Origin: Spirochaetaceae bacterium
GTDB taxonomy: Bacteria; Spirochaetota; Spirochaetia; Treponematales; Breznakiellaceae
Length of the DNA: 64,000 bases
NCBI GenBank assembly: GCA_031279015.1
Contig: JAITJI010000118.1
Coordinates: 33,105-97,104 of the forward strand
Direction: 5' to 3'
How positions within the stretch are numbered: position 1 is the first letter of the stretch; each line of letters begins with the position of its first letter. The notes beneath the pieces are model-generated. The model did not search any database. It saw only the letters and a program-made list of their open reading frames with translations, and had not been told where the DNA came from. Positions 1-9,708 of the stretch are shown piece after piece. The translations under genes were made by a program, and so were the position numbers.

Positions 1-1
1 C

Positions 2-730
2 GGTTCCGCGGTAAGGGCCTACCGGAAAACCGGCCTTAAGGCGCCCATTGGGATCACCTGGAATCCCAGCACTCCCCGTCCCGCCACCCGGAATGAGGCG
101 GACAAAAAGGCTGCCCTGACGGCCCGGGCGCTGGAAACGGAAGTTTTTATCTACCCCGTTTTGGGTAAAGGGTACCCCGAAATTGTCACCGGGGATTTGG
201 GATTATCCTTCCCCGTACAGTCCGGGGATTTGGAGATCATCGCCCAGCCCATCGACTTTATCGGGGTGAATTACTACAACGAAAGCCCCGTGGCCTTTGA
301 CGGGAAGGCGCCCTTAACATACAGTTCCAAACCTTCCTGGCAGGATACCAGTGAAATGGGCTGGCCCACGGTTCCCCAGGGCTTGAAGCGGCAGCTCGTC
401 TGGATTCAGGAAGTTTCCGGGGGCATCCCCATGTATATCACCGAAAACGGTTACGCCGGAGACGACAAGGTCGATGCCGAAGGCAGGGTCCATGACCGGG
501 AACGGATCCGTTATCTGCGGAAACATCTGGAACTGTGCGGGGATCTTATCAAGGAGGGGATCAACCTTAAGGGCTACTACGCGTGGTCCTTTGCGGATAA
601 TTTTGAATGGGCCTACGGGTATACAAAACGCTTTGGCATTGTGTATGTGGATTATGCCACCCAGAAGCGTTACCCCAAGGACAGCGCCTATTTTTTCCGG
701 GATGTTATTGCCGGATACGGAGAATGGTGA
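2..730 (+). CDS. Beta-glucosidase, glycoside hydrolase family 1 (3' part, 5' end outside window)
   Basis: Frame is open from base 2; IDFIGVNYY, MYITENGY and YYAWSFADNFEWAYGYTKRFGIVYVDY are GH1 motifs. Confidence 0.93.
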   Translation, partial: GSAVRAYRKTGLKAPIGITWNPSTPRPATRNEADKKAALTARALETEVFIYPVLGKGYPEIVTGDLGLSFPVQSGDLEIIAQPIDFIGVNYYNESPVAFDGKAPLTYSSKPSWQDTSEMGWPTVPQGLKRQLVWIQEVSGGIPMYITENGYAGDDKVDAEGRVHDRERIRYLRKHLELCGDLIKEGINLKGYYAWSFADNFEWAYGYTKRFGIVYVDYATQKRYPKDSAYFFRDVIAGYGEW

Positions 731-742
731 TAGTTCCCGCAA

Positions 743-2074
743 ATGGCAGACCCTCTTTTATGGCAGTTACTATTACAGCTTGTCCTGATCGGTATTAACG
801 CGATTTTCGCCTGCGCCGAGATCGCCCTGATATCTGTTAATGATACAAAACTGGAGCAGCTATCCGCCGCCGGGGATAAACGGGCGGGGAAACTCCTCTC
901 CCTGACAAAACAACCCGCCCGGTTTCTGGCTACCATCCAGGTGGGTATTACCCTGGCGGGTTTTTTGGGAAGCGCCTTTGCGGCGGATAATTTTGCCGAT
1001 AAACTCACCCTCCGCTTTGTTTCCCTGGGGATCAAATTGTCCCCGGTGACCCTCAACACCATCTCGGTGGTGATCATCACCATCATCCTGTCCTTTCTCA
1101 CCCTGGTGCTTGGGGAACTGGTTCCCAAACGGATTGCCATGAAAAAGGCGGAGGTCCTGGCCTTTGCCATGTCCGGCCTGATCTACGGCATCTCAAAGGC
1201 CTTTGCCCCTGTGGTGTGGCTCCTCACCAAATCCACCAATACACTGCTGCGGCTTCTGCGGATCGATCCCGAAGCCGAGGACGCGGGGGTTACCGAAGAG
1301 GAGATCCGCATGATGATCGATGTGGGCAGCGCCAAGGGGGCAATTGACGCGGGGGAAAAGGAGATTATCCACAATGTGTTTGAATTTGACGATAAAACTG
1401 TGGTGGAGGTAATGACCCACCGGATCGATGTTGTCCTGCTGCGGTCAAAGGACGATGATGCGGAGTGGGAACGGGTCCTCATGGAAAACCGCCACAGTTT
1501 CTATCCGGTCTGCGGGGAAACTTCCGACGACATCCTGGGTGTCCTCAGCGCCAAAGACTACTTCCGGCTTTCGGATCGCCGCCGCGATTCCGTCATTCGC
1601 TTTGCCCTTCGGCCCGCCGTTTTTATCCCCGAATCCGTCAGGACCGATGTTGTCTTTAAGAACATGAAGAGGAGCCGCAATCACTTTGCCGTGGTTCTGG
1701 ATGAATACGGCGGCATGAGCGGCATCCTGACCATAAACGATCTCCTGGAGCAGTTGGTCGGCGATCTGGGCGATGACAGTACCCTGCCCCCGGAACGTCC
1801 CCTGATAGAGAAAATCGGTCCCCGGCGCTGGCGGATCGGCGGCGCCGTCTCCCTGGACCGGGTGGAAAACGCCCTGGGCCTTCCCCTGCCGGCGGATAAA
1901 TACGATACCTTTGGGGGCTTTGTCTTCAGCCTCCTCGGCCAGGTCCCCGAAGACGGCGCCACCCCGGAACTTGAGGGCTTCGGCCTGGCGATCAGGATCG
2001 CCGCCATCAAGGATCACCGTCTGGAAGAGGCCATTGTATGGCTTAAACCCCAGGATGACTCCGGCGGCCCGTGA
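743..2074 (+). CDS. Hemolysin/CorC family (CNNM + CBS + transporter-associated domain) membrane protein
   Basis: N-terminal TM domain, VMTHRIDVV CBS region, FAVVLDEYGGMSGILTINDLLEQLVGD motif. Confidence 0.9.
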   Translation: MADPLLWQLLLQLVLIGINAIFACAEIALISVNDTKLEQLSAAGDKRAGKLLSLTKQPARFLATIQVGITLAGFLGSAFAADNFADKLTLRFVSLGIKLSPVTLNTISVVIITIILSFLTLVLGELVPKRIAMKKAEVLAFAMSGLIYGISKAFAPVVWLLTKSTNTLLRLLRIDPEAEDAGVTEEEIRMMIDVGSAKGAIDAGEKEIIHNVFEFDDKTVVEVMTHRIDVVLLRSKDDDAEWERVLMENRHSFYPVCGETSDDILGVLSAKDYFRLSDRRRDSVIRFALRPAVFIPESVRTDVVFKNMKRSRNHFAVVLDEYGGMSGILTINDLLEQLVGDLGDDSTLPPERPLIEKIGPRRWRIGGAVSLDRVENALGLPLPADKYDTFGGFVFSLLGQVPEDGATPELEGFGLAIRIAAIKDHRLEEAIVWLKPQDDSGGP

Positions 2075-2164
2075 ACACGGGGATGAATCAATTTTTTTGG
2101 GTTTTTTATGAAATTCGGCAATGGTGTGTTGCCTTTTTTTTGGTGTCTTTGTTATGTTATAAGT

Positions 2165-2184
2165 GTTAACGACCGGTCGGTAAC
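2165..2184. promoter_or_regulatory. TetR-type operator GTTAACGACCGGTCGGTAAC, near-perfect 20-bp palindrome
   Basis: 9 of 10 base pairs symmetric; lies just downstream of TTGCCT-N18-TATGTT and upstream of the TetR gene. Confidence 0.7.
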
Positions 2185-2228
2185 ATTCCCGTGAGGGTTC
2201 TAAGTTGTTGCGCCGGGAAAGGGCATTT

Positions 2229-3425
2229 ATGACAAAATCGGATATCATAGCGGCGGCATTCTGCGCCTGGGGCCGGGAACTCTATCAAACCACCAGTTTG
2301 ACTATGCTCGCCCGGACTCTGGGAGTCACCAAGCCCGCGTTGTACCGGCATTTTAAAAATAAGCAGGCCCTGTTAAAGGGGATGTACGAATCGTTTCTTG
2401 ATGATTACGTCACTGCTATCAAACCTCATTATGACCGGGCAATCGAGGCCGCCGATCCCCGGGAGGGTCTTCTTATCTTTACGCGCGCAGTTATCGACTA
2501 TTATGGGCGGAACATGGACGCCTTTATTTTTTCCCTGATCAAGGTATACGCCGACCTGGAGATCGGCAGCATGCGGGAGCAACTCCTCGTCCGGGGCATG
2601 GATATGCGGAAGCTGGGGCGCCTTGAGGAGAACCGGGATTGTTACCCTTCAACGATTCATCTGCTCATAGCAACCCTGACCTTTGGGGTGGCTTTTTTTC
2701 ATTGTTATGGTCACAGGCCGGAAGAAACCCCTTCGGAAGCTGCGATTCAGGAACTGATCACATCCCTGGAGGAAAAAGCCAGCCGAGGTCTGGGGTTTAA
2801 CAGGGAGTGGGTGGATGGTATTGACTATGAGCAACTGGAACGGTGGGCCGTGGAAAGGGCTATTGAACCCCAGGAAGAGGATGAACTGCTCCGGGCGGTG
2901 GCCGGCGCAGTGGCTGAGGCGGGTCCCTGGAACGCCTCCATGGATATGGTGGCCCGCCGTTCGGGTTTATCCAAAAGCGGCCTCTATGCGCATTTCAGGA
3001 GCAAGCAGGATATGCTCCGGCAGCTTTTTATGATCGAATTTCAACGAATGGCGGATTACGCCGAACTCTGCGTGCGTGAATCGACGGTTCCCGGGGAGCA
3101 GTTATACCTGGCCATCATCAGCATTGGCGTTTACCTCCGTTCCCGGCGGGAGATCCTCATCGCTATGGACTGGGTCAGGACCCGGCGGTTTGACCTGGGC
3201 CTGACGATCCCTCCCCGGATCTACAATATCTTTTCAGACATCAGGATTCCGCAGCCCGGAGCGGGGGAAACCCTGCCGGAACAGTCCGTCCAGTGGATTC
3301 TCTTCCTCATCGTGAACACTTTGATGCGCCGGTCTGTGGGAACGGACTTTCCCGGGATTGCCAATGACAGTTTTAGAAGACTGTACCGGTTTATTGTTTT
3401 GGGTATACAGGGATTTAACTTATGA
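2229..3425 (+). CDS. Transcriptional regulator with two TetR-type HTH domains
   Basis: TSLTMLARTLGVTKPALYRHFKNKQALL and a second copy ASMDMVARRSGLSKSGLYAHFRSKQDMLRQLF in one ORF. Confidence 0.88.
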   Translation: MTKSDIIAAAFCAWGRELYQTTSLTMLARTLGVTKPALYRHFKNKQALLKGMYESFLDDYVTAIKPHYDRAIEAADPREGLLIFTRAVIDYYGRNMDAFIFSLIKVYADLEIGSMREQLLVRGMDMRKLGRLEENRDCYPSTIHLLIATLTFGVAFFHCYGHRPEETPSEAAIQELITSLEEKASRGLGFNREWVDGIDYEQLERWAVERAIEPQEEDELLRAVAGAVAEAGPWNASMDMVARRSGLSKSGLYAHFRSKQDMLRQLFMIEFQRMADYAELCVRESTVPGEQLYLAIISIGVYLRSRREILIAMDWVRTRRFDLGLTIPPRIYNIFSDIRIPQPGAGETLPEQSVQWILFLIVNTLMRRSVGTDFPGIANDSFRRLYRFIVLGIQGFNL

Positions 3426-3577
3426 AACAGCCGCGGTATACTTCGGTATATTGCATTGAGCGGCAAAATGCCGCAAAGGCCGCGCTGTATGCGGGCCTAT
3501 CTCTGTTGGTTGATTCTGCGGATTCGGTGATACAGCACGTTTCCGGAATCAAGTCGTACCCGCCGCTGAGCGGGTAA
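3422..3577 (+). CDS. Putative 51-aa small protein, start overlaps tetR stop (ATGA)
   Basis: Reading frame MKQPRYTSVYCIERQNAAKAALYAGLSLLVDSADSVIQHVSGIKSYPPLSG*; below the size cutoff of the ORF track. Confidence 0.4.
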   Translation: MKQPRYTSVYCIERQNAAKAALYAGLSLLVDSADSVIQHVSGIKSYPPLSG

Positions 3578-3594
3578 ACGGAAGGAGTCATGGT

Positions 3595-5049
3595 ATGATT
3601 CGAGTGTCTTATGGCGCCAGGAGGCGGACTGCCGGTCCGCCGCTCCCGGTATGTATCGTTTTGTTTTTCGTCCTCCCGGGATGTCTGTTCCTGTCGGGGC
3701 AGGAGGGGGGGGGCGCCCCGGTGACCGGACAGAATCCGGATGTCCTGCGGATATCTCCGGATGAGGCGGTGGACATGGCCGTCAAAAACAACCTGAACCT
3801 GGAATCGACCCGGATAGGTACGGAAACCAAGAAGCGCAAGTCCGATCTGTCATGGAATGTCTTCATCCCCTCGGTGGATATTGGGGGGAATTTGATCCGG
3901 TTAAATAAAGAGCCCGCGGGGATGACCATCCCGTTCCCGGATACAATGGGGGGGCCGATATCTATATCCGGCGGTTTCCAGTGGCGTGTGTCGGGTTCCC
4001 TTCAGGTGGCTTTAAACCTCAACTACGCCCTCTTTGAGGGAATGCGGAACACCCGGCTGGACTATGAGGCGGGACTCCTCTCCTATGACAAGGCCAGGGC
4101 CCAACTGGAACGGGATGTGCGGAAGTCCTACTACCAGATGCTGCTTCTGCAGGAAAATATCGCCCTCCTGCGGGAAAACTACGGGGCGGCGGAACGGCGG
4201 GTGGCCATGGCCAGGGCGAACTATCAGTCCGGGCTGATCCCCGAGGTAAACCTCCTCCAGGCCCGGGTGGCCATGGAGAACCTGAAGCCCACGATAGATC
4301 AGGCGGAAAACGGCCTGAAGCTCAGCATGGCCTCCTTTGCCAATAACCTGGGGCTTCCCTACGGTGTCCAGTTTGAGCTGGCGCCGGTAACGGAGGAAAT
4401 GGTTTTTATTCCCCTGGATACGGAGGAGCTTATCTCCAAGGCCGCTTCCGCTCGTCCGGATATTCTGGAATTAAAACAGAACATCCTCCTCCTGAAGAGC
4501 ACCCGGAAGCATACCCTCTATCAGATCTACTCCCCAACCTTGAGCTTGAGCTGGAACGCAGACCCTACCTTTTCCAAAAATCCCTGGAAGGATAACTGGT
4601 TTAAGGGCGATAACTGGAGTCAATCTTCCGGCATGTTCCGGCTGACCCTGGCCTTCAGGCTCAACACCCTGTTCCCCTTTACCTCGGAAGGACAGGGCCT
4701 GAAAACCCTGGATGACAACATCCGAAGCCTCAACATCAGCCTTGCCCAGGCGATCCGGGGGACGGAGATCGAGATCTACAACACCATTCTTACCCTGGAA
4801 GCGGCCCGGAACACCGTAGAAGCCCAGAATCTGACGGTAGAATTGGCGGAACGGACCTACCGGCTCACCGAAGAGGCTTACCGGGCGGGGTTGACCGAAC
4901 TTTTGGACGTACAGAACGCTGAGCTGGAATTGCACAAAGCCCGGATCGGCGTATTAGAACAGCAGTATAACTATATCAGGGGTCTCATTGACCTTGAATA
5001 TGCTATCGGCGTTCCCTTTGGAACCCTTTCCGCAGGAAAGAGGAGTTAA
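3595..5049 (+). CDS. TolC family outer membrane efflux protein
   Basis: Signal peptide; repeated coiled-coil halves (ARANYQSGLIPEVNLLQARV / TEEAYRAGLTELLDVQNAELELHKARIGVLEQQYNYIRGLIDLEYAIG); SD GGAAGGAG. Confidence 0.92.
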   Translation: MIRVSYGARRRTAGPPLPVCIVLFFVLPGCLFLSGQEGGGAPVTGQNPDVLRISPDEAVDMAVKNNLNLESTRIGTETKKRKSDLSWNVFIPSVDIGGNLIRLNKEPAGMTIPFPDTMGGPISISGGFQWRVSGSLQVALNLNYALFEGMRNTRLDYEAGLLSYDKARAQLERDVRKSYYQMLLLQENIALLRENYGAAERRVAMARANYQSGLIPEVNLLQARVAMENLKPTIDQAENGLKLSMASFANNLGLPYGVQFELAPVTEEMVFIPLDTEELISKAASARPDILELKQNILLLKSTRKHTLYQIYSPTLSLSWNADPTFSKNPWKDNWFKGDNWSQSSGMFRLTLAFRLNTLFPFTSEGQGLKTLDDNIRSLNISLAQAIRGTEIEIYNTILTLEAARNTVEAQNLTVELAERTYRLTEEAYRAGLTELLDVQNAELELHKARIGVLEQQYNYIRGLIDLEYAIGVPFGTLSAGKRS

Positions 5050-5052
5050 TCA

Positions 5053-6048
5053 ATGAACAGGAGAAACAGTACAGGAATCCCCTGGAAGGGGACCTTATAC
5101 ATAGGCGCCTTTATGGCGATCATCCTTTTTTCCGGATGTGAACAGATAAAGGCGGCACAGGATAGAATCCGGGGGGTGGGGAACAACCCTAATACGGCAG
5201 CCGCTGTAGTTCCGGAATTGCCGGTTTTTGCGGTGAACACTACCACCGCCGTTAAGGGCCTGATACGGGACTACCTGGCCCTTTCCGGGGATATTATTGC
5301 CGGTTCCACGGTGGATACCTTCTCCGAAGTGGCGGGGAAGGTAACCCGGCTCTACACCGCTGCGGGCAGGCGGGTCCGCAAGGATGATCCCATTGCCGAG
5401 GTGGATCCATCCCGTCCGGGAATGACCTACATACCGGCGGTTGTCAAGGCTCCTATTTCGGGGACCATCGTGACTCTGTCCGCCCAGGTGGGGATGACGG
5501 TGAGTCAGGCGGTGCCCCTGGCCCGGATAGCTGCGGGAAGCGCCCTGGAGATACGGCTCTACGTGGCGGAACGGTTTATCTCCCGGATCGCCCTGCGGCA
5601 GCCCTGCGAAATCACCCTGGACGCCTGGCCGGGGGAGGTGTTCCGGGGCAGCATTACCGAAATAAGCCCGGTGGTAGATCCCGCATCCCGGACCATGGAG
5701 GTACGAGTCAATGTGGAGAATCCCGGCTCAAGGCTCAAGGCGGGGATGTTCGCCAAGGTCAGGATCATCACGGAACAGAAAAGCAATATCGTTAAGATCC
5801 CCGCAGGAGCCCTGATACGGCGTTTTGGGGAGGACTATGTTTTTGTCGTGGAAACAGACCCCGGCAATTCCAAGGGGTATATCGCCCGGCGGAAGGTGGT
5901 AAAGGCGGGGATCCTGATCGACGGGGTCCTTGAAATCCAGGAGGGCCTGGCGGCGGATGACGAGATCATAGTCCGGGGACAGACCCTTTTGGAGGATGGA
6001 ACCCGGATTAACGTGATTGAACGGGTAGCGCCCCTGAGCGTTAATTAA
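5053..6048 (+). CDS. RND efflux periplasmic adaptor (membrane fusion protein) lipoprotein
   Basis: Lipobox FSGC; biotinyl-lipoyl and beta-barrel MFP motifs (VKAPISGTIVTLSAQVGMTVSQ, GMFAKVRIITEQK). Confidence 0.92.
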   Translation: MNRRNSTGIPWKGTLYIGAFMAIILFSGCEQIKAAQDRIRGVGNNPNTAAAVVPELPVFAVNTTTAVKGLIRDYLALSGDIIAGSTVDTFSEVAGKVTRLYTAAGRRVRKDDPIAEVDPSRPGMTYIPAVVKAPISGTIVTLSAQVGMTVSQAVPLARIAAGSALEIRLYVAERFISRIALRQPCEITLDAWPGEVFRGSITEISPVVDPASRTMEVRVNVENPGSRLKAGMFAKVRIITEQKSNIVKIPAGALIRRFGEDYVFVVETDPGNSKGYIARRKVVKAGILIDGVLEIQEGLAADDEIIVRGQTLLEDGTRINVIERVAPLSVN

Positions 6049-6061
6049 GGAGGAGATCGTC

Positions 6062-9000
6062 ATGAGTTTTGCCAAAACCGCGGTTTCGCGGCCTACCACT
6101 ATATTTATCATTTTCCTGCTCCTTATCGGCTTGGGGATTTTTGCTATGGTGAATCTCCCCATCGATCTCTTCCCTGAGATTAACCCCCCCTACCTGGTGA
6201 TATCTACCACCTACACCGGAGCAGGTCCTGAAGAGGTGGAACGGTCCGTCAGCCGGATCCTGGAGGCGGCCCTCTCCGGGGTTTCGAGTCTGGAAAAGGT
6301 GACCTCCACCTCTTCCAAGGGTTCCAGCATGGTGATCCTGGAGTTTACCTACGGGACCGATCTGGCGGACGCATCCAATTCCGTGCGGGACGCCCTGGAA
6401 CGGGTACGGACTTACATGCCCGTCGGGGCGAATAGCCCGATGATATTCCGGTTTGATCCCTCCATGATCCCCATCATGGGCCTCATGGTTACCGGAAACC
6501 GTTCCCCGGAGGAACTGCGGGAAATGGCGGAGGATACCATCGTTCCCCGGATAGAGCAGACCCCCGGGGTAGCCACTGCTTCGGTAAGCGGCGGCCGGCA
6601 GAAGATCATCCGGGTGGAGATCCCCCAGTCCCGGCTTGAGGCCTATGGTCTTACGGTAACCCAGATGCAGCAGATGCTGGCATCCCAGAACGTGCAGGTT
6701 GCCGCAGGGACCATCACCGAAGGGGGTCTTTCCTACCTTCTTACTACCATGGGGGAGTATACTTCCCTGGATCAGATCCGGAACACGGTGATCTCCTACA
6801 AGGGAGGGGGTGTGTCGGGTACCGGTCAGGTGGAATTGCCCCGGAGCGTATACCTTCGGGATGTGGCCAATGTGTTTGAGGGCTACCGGGATGAGACCAG
6901 CACGGTTTATGTAAACGGAGTTCCCGCAGTAATGATGTCGGTCCAAAAGCAGAGCGGCAAGAATGCCGTTCAGACCGCCCGGGATCTGCGGGCCCGCCTT
7001 ACCCGGATGACCCGGGAACTTCCCCAGGATATAAAGATCACGGAGCTCTTCAACACCACCGATCAAATAGAAGATTCCCTGAATCAGGTTACCTCTACCG
7101 CCCTCTCCGGGGGTTTGCTGGCGGTGCTGATCCTCTTTGTCTTCCTCCGTTCCATTAAGCCCACCCTCATTATCGGGATCAGCATCCCCGTATCCATCTT
7201 TATTACCATGATGATGATGTACTTTGCGGGCCTCACCCTGAACCTGATGACCATGGCGGGGCTGGTCCTGGGGATAGGGATGCTGGTGGATAACTCCATT
7301 GTCATCCTGGAAAATATCTACCGTTACCGGGAGAAGGGGGCCAAGCTCCAGTCCGCCGCTGTGCTGGGGGCCCAGGAGATGATCGTGGCCATCATCGCTT
7401 CTACCCTGACAACCATCTGCGTTTTTGCCCCCCTGGTAGCCTTTCAGGGGATGCTGGAAATGGCGGGGGAGATGTTTGCAGGCCTGGCCTTTACGGTGGT
7501 CATATCCCTGGCTATATCCCTTCTGACCGCCATCGTCCTGGTTCCGGTTCTGTCCAGCCATTACTTTCCCCTGGTTACCCGTAAGCAGAAACCTCTCCGG
7601 GGGCCTCTGGCCGCGATTGACCGGGTCTTTGAACGCTTTTTTGCCGGTCTGGAAAATGTCTACCGCCGGGCGATTAGCCGGGTTCTGCGGCACAAGCTGA
7701 TCGTTATTCTGGTGCTCCTGGTTCTTTTTGTGGGAAGCGTCTTTATGATCCCCGTGATAGGCTGGGTTTTTATGCCCGAACAGGCGGCGGATGCGGTTTC
7801 TATTAATGTAATCCTCCCCATGGGCACCCCCCTGCAGGAGACCGAATCCGTATTACGGCAGATCCAGGGTATCGCCGAAAAGGAGGTGAAGGGGTACGAC
7901 CGTATGGTGCTTAACACCGGAGGCGGCGGTATGATGGACATGGGCGGAGGCAGCAATGCGGGGTCCCTGCGGATCAACCTGCCTGAATTTGATAAACGGA
8001 TCGACAGCGCCGACGATATCAAGACAAAAATGCGGGCCCACTTCAATGAATTCCCCGGGGTTATCTTTTCCTTTAGCGGCGGGGGCGGCGCCATGATGAG
8101 CGGCACTCCTATAGATATTGTTATCAGAACCGACAACCTGGTAAAGGGGAAGGCCATTGCGGATCGGATCGCCACCCTGATCCGGGAAGAGATCCCCGAT
8201 GCTACCGAACCCCGGGTGGGCCTCCAAGACGGCCTCCCCCAGATCGAGATTGAGGTTGACCGGGATCGGCTCTACGCCCTGGGGCTTAACACCTACACCG
8301 TGGGGAACGAAATCAAGGCCGCGGTAGACGGCGTTACCGCTACCCGGTACAAGAGCGGGGGCCACGATTACGATGTGGTGATGATCCTCGCCGAAGCGGA
8401 CCGGAACACCAGACCGGCCCTGGATCACATCTTTGTGAACAGCCAGGTAGCCGGCCGGGTACCCCTTTCAGGATTTGCCTCCTACCGGGAGGGCACGGGG
8501 CCTATGACCATCAACCGGGAGAATCAGAGCCGGGTTATCCACGTAACCGCCGGGGCGGTGCCGGGCGCCAGGATCAACATCCTGGAGGAGCAGGTCCGTT
8601 CCCTGGTCACTGCGCAGATCCCCGCGGAGGATGATGTGATCATCGAATACGCCGGGGACAATGCGAATATGATGCGGATGATGAGCCGTTTTGTGCTTAT
8701 CATGGTGGTGGCGGCCTTCCTTGTCTTTGGGGTTATGGCGAGCCTCTTTGAGTCCTTCCGGGATCCCTTAATCATCATCTTTACCATTCCCCTTTCGGTG
8801 ATCGGGATTGTGGCGATTTACCTCATCACCGGAACAACCTTTAACATCCTTACCGCGGTGGGCCTCCTTGTGCTGATGGGGGTTATCGTGAACAACGGCA
8901 TTGTTCTTGTGGACTACACCAACCTGCTCCGTAAGCGGGGATTCTCCCTCCACGACGCCTGTGTGGAAGCTGCGGGGAACCGCCTCAGGCCCATCCTGAT

Positions 9001-9301
9001 GACCACCCTGACCACCATTCTGGGGCTGGTACCCATGGCCTTTTTCCCCGGGGAGGGTTCGGAAATGGTAGCCCCCATAGGGAAAACCGTACTGGGGGGC
9101 CTTTCCTTTGGTACCCTGATGACCCTTTTCCTCATGCCTACCATCTATGCGATCATGAACAAACGTTCCGATGAGCGGACAGCCCGGGCGGAGGCCCGGC
9201 GTGAACGGATCGCTGCGGGTCTCTCCCGAAACCAGGGGCTGAAAAAACAACGGGACGGCGGGGATGCCAAAGCCGCCGGCGTCAGGGAGGCCGGATTATG
9301 A
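6062..9301 (+). CDS. RND efflux inner-membrane transporter (HAE1/AcrB type)
   Basis: 1079 aa, 12-TM organisation, GLVLGIGMLVDNSIVILENIYR and GVIVNNGIVLVDYTNLLRKRG motifs. Confidence 0.96.
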   Translation: MSFAKTAVSRPTTIFIIFLLLIGLGIFAMVNLPIDLFPEINPPYLVISTTYTGAGPEEVERSVSRILEAALSGVSSLEKVTSTSSKGSSMVILEFTYGTDLADASNSVRDALERVRTYMPVGANSPMIFRFDPSMIPIMGLMVTGNRSPEELREMAEDTIVPRIEQTPGVATASVSGGRQKIIRVEIPQSRLEAYGLTVTQMQQMLASQNVQVAAGTITEGGLSYLLTTMGEYTSLDQIRNTVISYKGGGVSGTGQVELPRSVYLRDVANVFEGYRDETSTVYVNGVPAVMMSVQKQSGKNAVQTARDLRARLTRMTRELPQDIKITELFNTTDQIEDSLNQVTSTALSGGLLAVLILFVFLRSIKPTLIIGISIPVSIFITMMMMYFAGLTLNLMTMAGLVLGIGMLVDNSIVILENIYRYREKGAKLQSAAVLGAQEMIVAIIASTLTTICVFAPLVAFQGMLEMAGEMFAGLAFTVVISLAISLLTAIVLVPVLSSHYFPLVTRKQKPLRGPLAAIDRVFERFFAGLENVYRRAISRVLRHKLIVILVLLVLFVGSVFMIPVIGWVFMPEQAADAVSINVILPMGTPLQETESVLRQIQGIAEKEVKGYDRMVLNTGGGGMMDMGGGSNAGSLRINLPEFDKRIDSADDIKTKMRAHFNEFPGVIFSFSGGGGAMMSGTPIDIVIRTDNLVKGKAIADRIATLIREEIPDATEPRVGLQDGLPQIEIEVDRDRLYALGLNTYTVGNEIKAAVDGVTATRYKSGGHDYDVVMILAEADRNTRPALDHIFVNSQVAGRVPLSGFASYREGTGPMTINRENQSRVIHVTAGAVPGARINILEEQVRSLVTAQIPAEDDVIIEYAGDNANMMRMMSRFVLIMVVAAFLVFGVMASLFESFRDPLIIIFTIPLSVIGIVAIYLITGTTFNILTAVGLLVLMGVIVNNGIVLVDYTNLLRKRGFSLHDACVEAAGNRLRPILMTTLTTILGLVPMAFFPGEGSEMVAPIGKTVLGGLSFGTLMTLFLMPTIYAIMNKRSDERTARAEARRERIAAGLSRNQGLKKQRDGGDAKAAGVREAGL

Positions 9302-9615
9302 TACGGATTGAAATTATCGCAAACCATTCGGTAGAGGAGAACATTCTGGATGCCCTTAAGGATGAGGGGGTCGGGAAGTTCTATACCAAATACCCCCAGG
9401 TGTTCGGAGTTGGTTCCACCGGTCCCCGCATGGGGGACGCCATCTGGCCGGAGGAAAATTTTTCCATGGTGATCTGGTGCGAAGCCGACGAGGCTCTGAG
9501 CATTGGGCGGGCGGTGGCCAAGGTGAAGGTCCTGTTCCCCGATGAGGGGATCAAGCTTTTTGGGCTGCAGGAAGGCAAGTTCCCGACGGCAGAGGTCGAC
9601 TTCGACGGGGACTAA
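9298..9615 (+). CDS. PII-like small protein linked to the RND operon
   Basis: ATGA overlap with the RND stop; RIEIIANHSVEENILDALKDEGVGKFY...GVGSTGPRMGD resembles the PII/DUF3240 fold pattern. Confidence 0.65.
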   Translation: MIRIEIIANHSVEENILDALKDEGVGKFYTKYPQVFGVGSTGPRMGDAIWPEENFSMVIWCEADEALSIGRAVAKVKVLFPDEGIKLFGLQEGKFPTAEVDFDGD

Positions 9616-9651
9616 GGGGCGGTTCTCCCTATGGGCCGCCCCAAAAAATGG

Positions 9652-9684
9652 CAAGGCCGGCCAGGATCCCCGGCCTTGTTGTAT
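9652..9684 (+). terminator. Rho-independent terminator of the efflux operon (possibly bidirectional)
   Basis: CAAGGCCGG-N9-CCGGCCTTG hairpin followed by TTGTTGT. Confidence 0.6.
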
Positions 9685-9708
9685 AAACGGGCCGAACCGG
9701 GGGGTGAT

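Noticed and set aside
1445-2248. 267-aa minus ORF overlapping the CNNM/CBS gene
   Set aside because: No domain features; overlaps a well-supported gene and the tetR promoter.
6041-7693. 550-aa ORF antisense to the RND transporter
   Set aside because: Shadow ORF with no recognisable domains; sense strand is clearly coding.
9616-9642. GGGGCGG/CCGCCCC hairpin as the main efflux-operon terminator
   Set aside because: Followed by A-tract rather than T-tract on the plus strand; the next hairpin (9652-9684) is the better plus-strand terminator.
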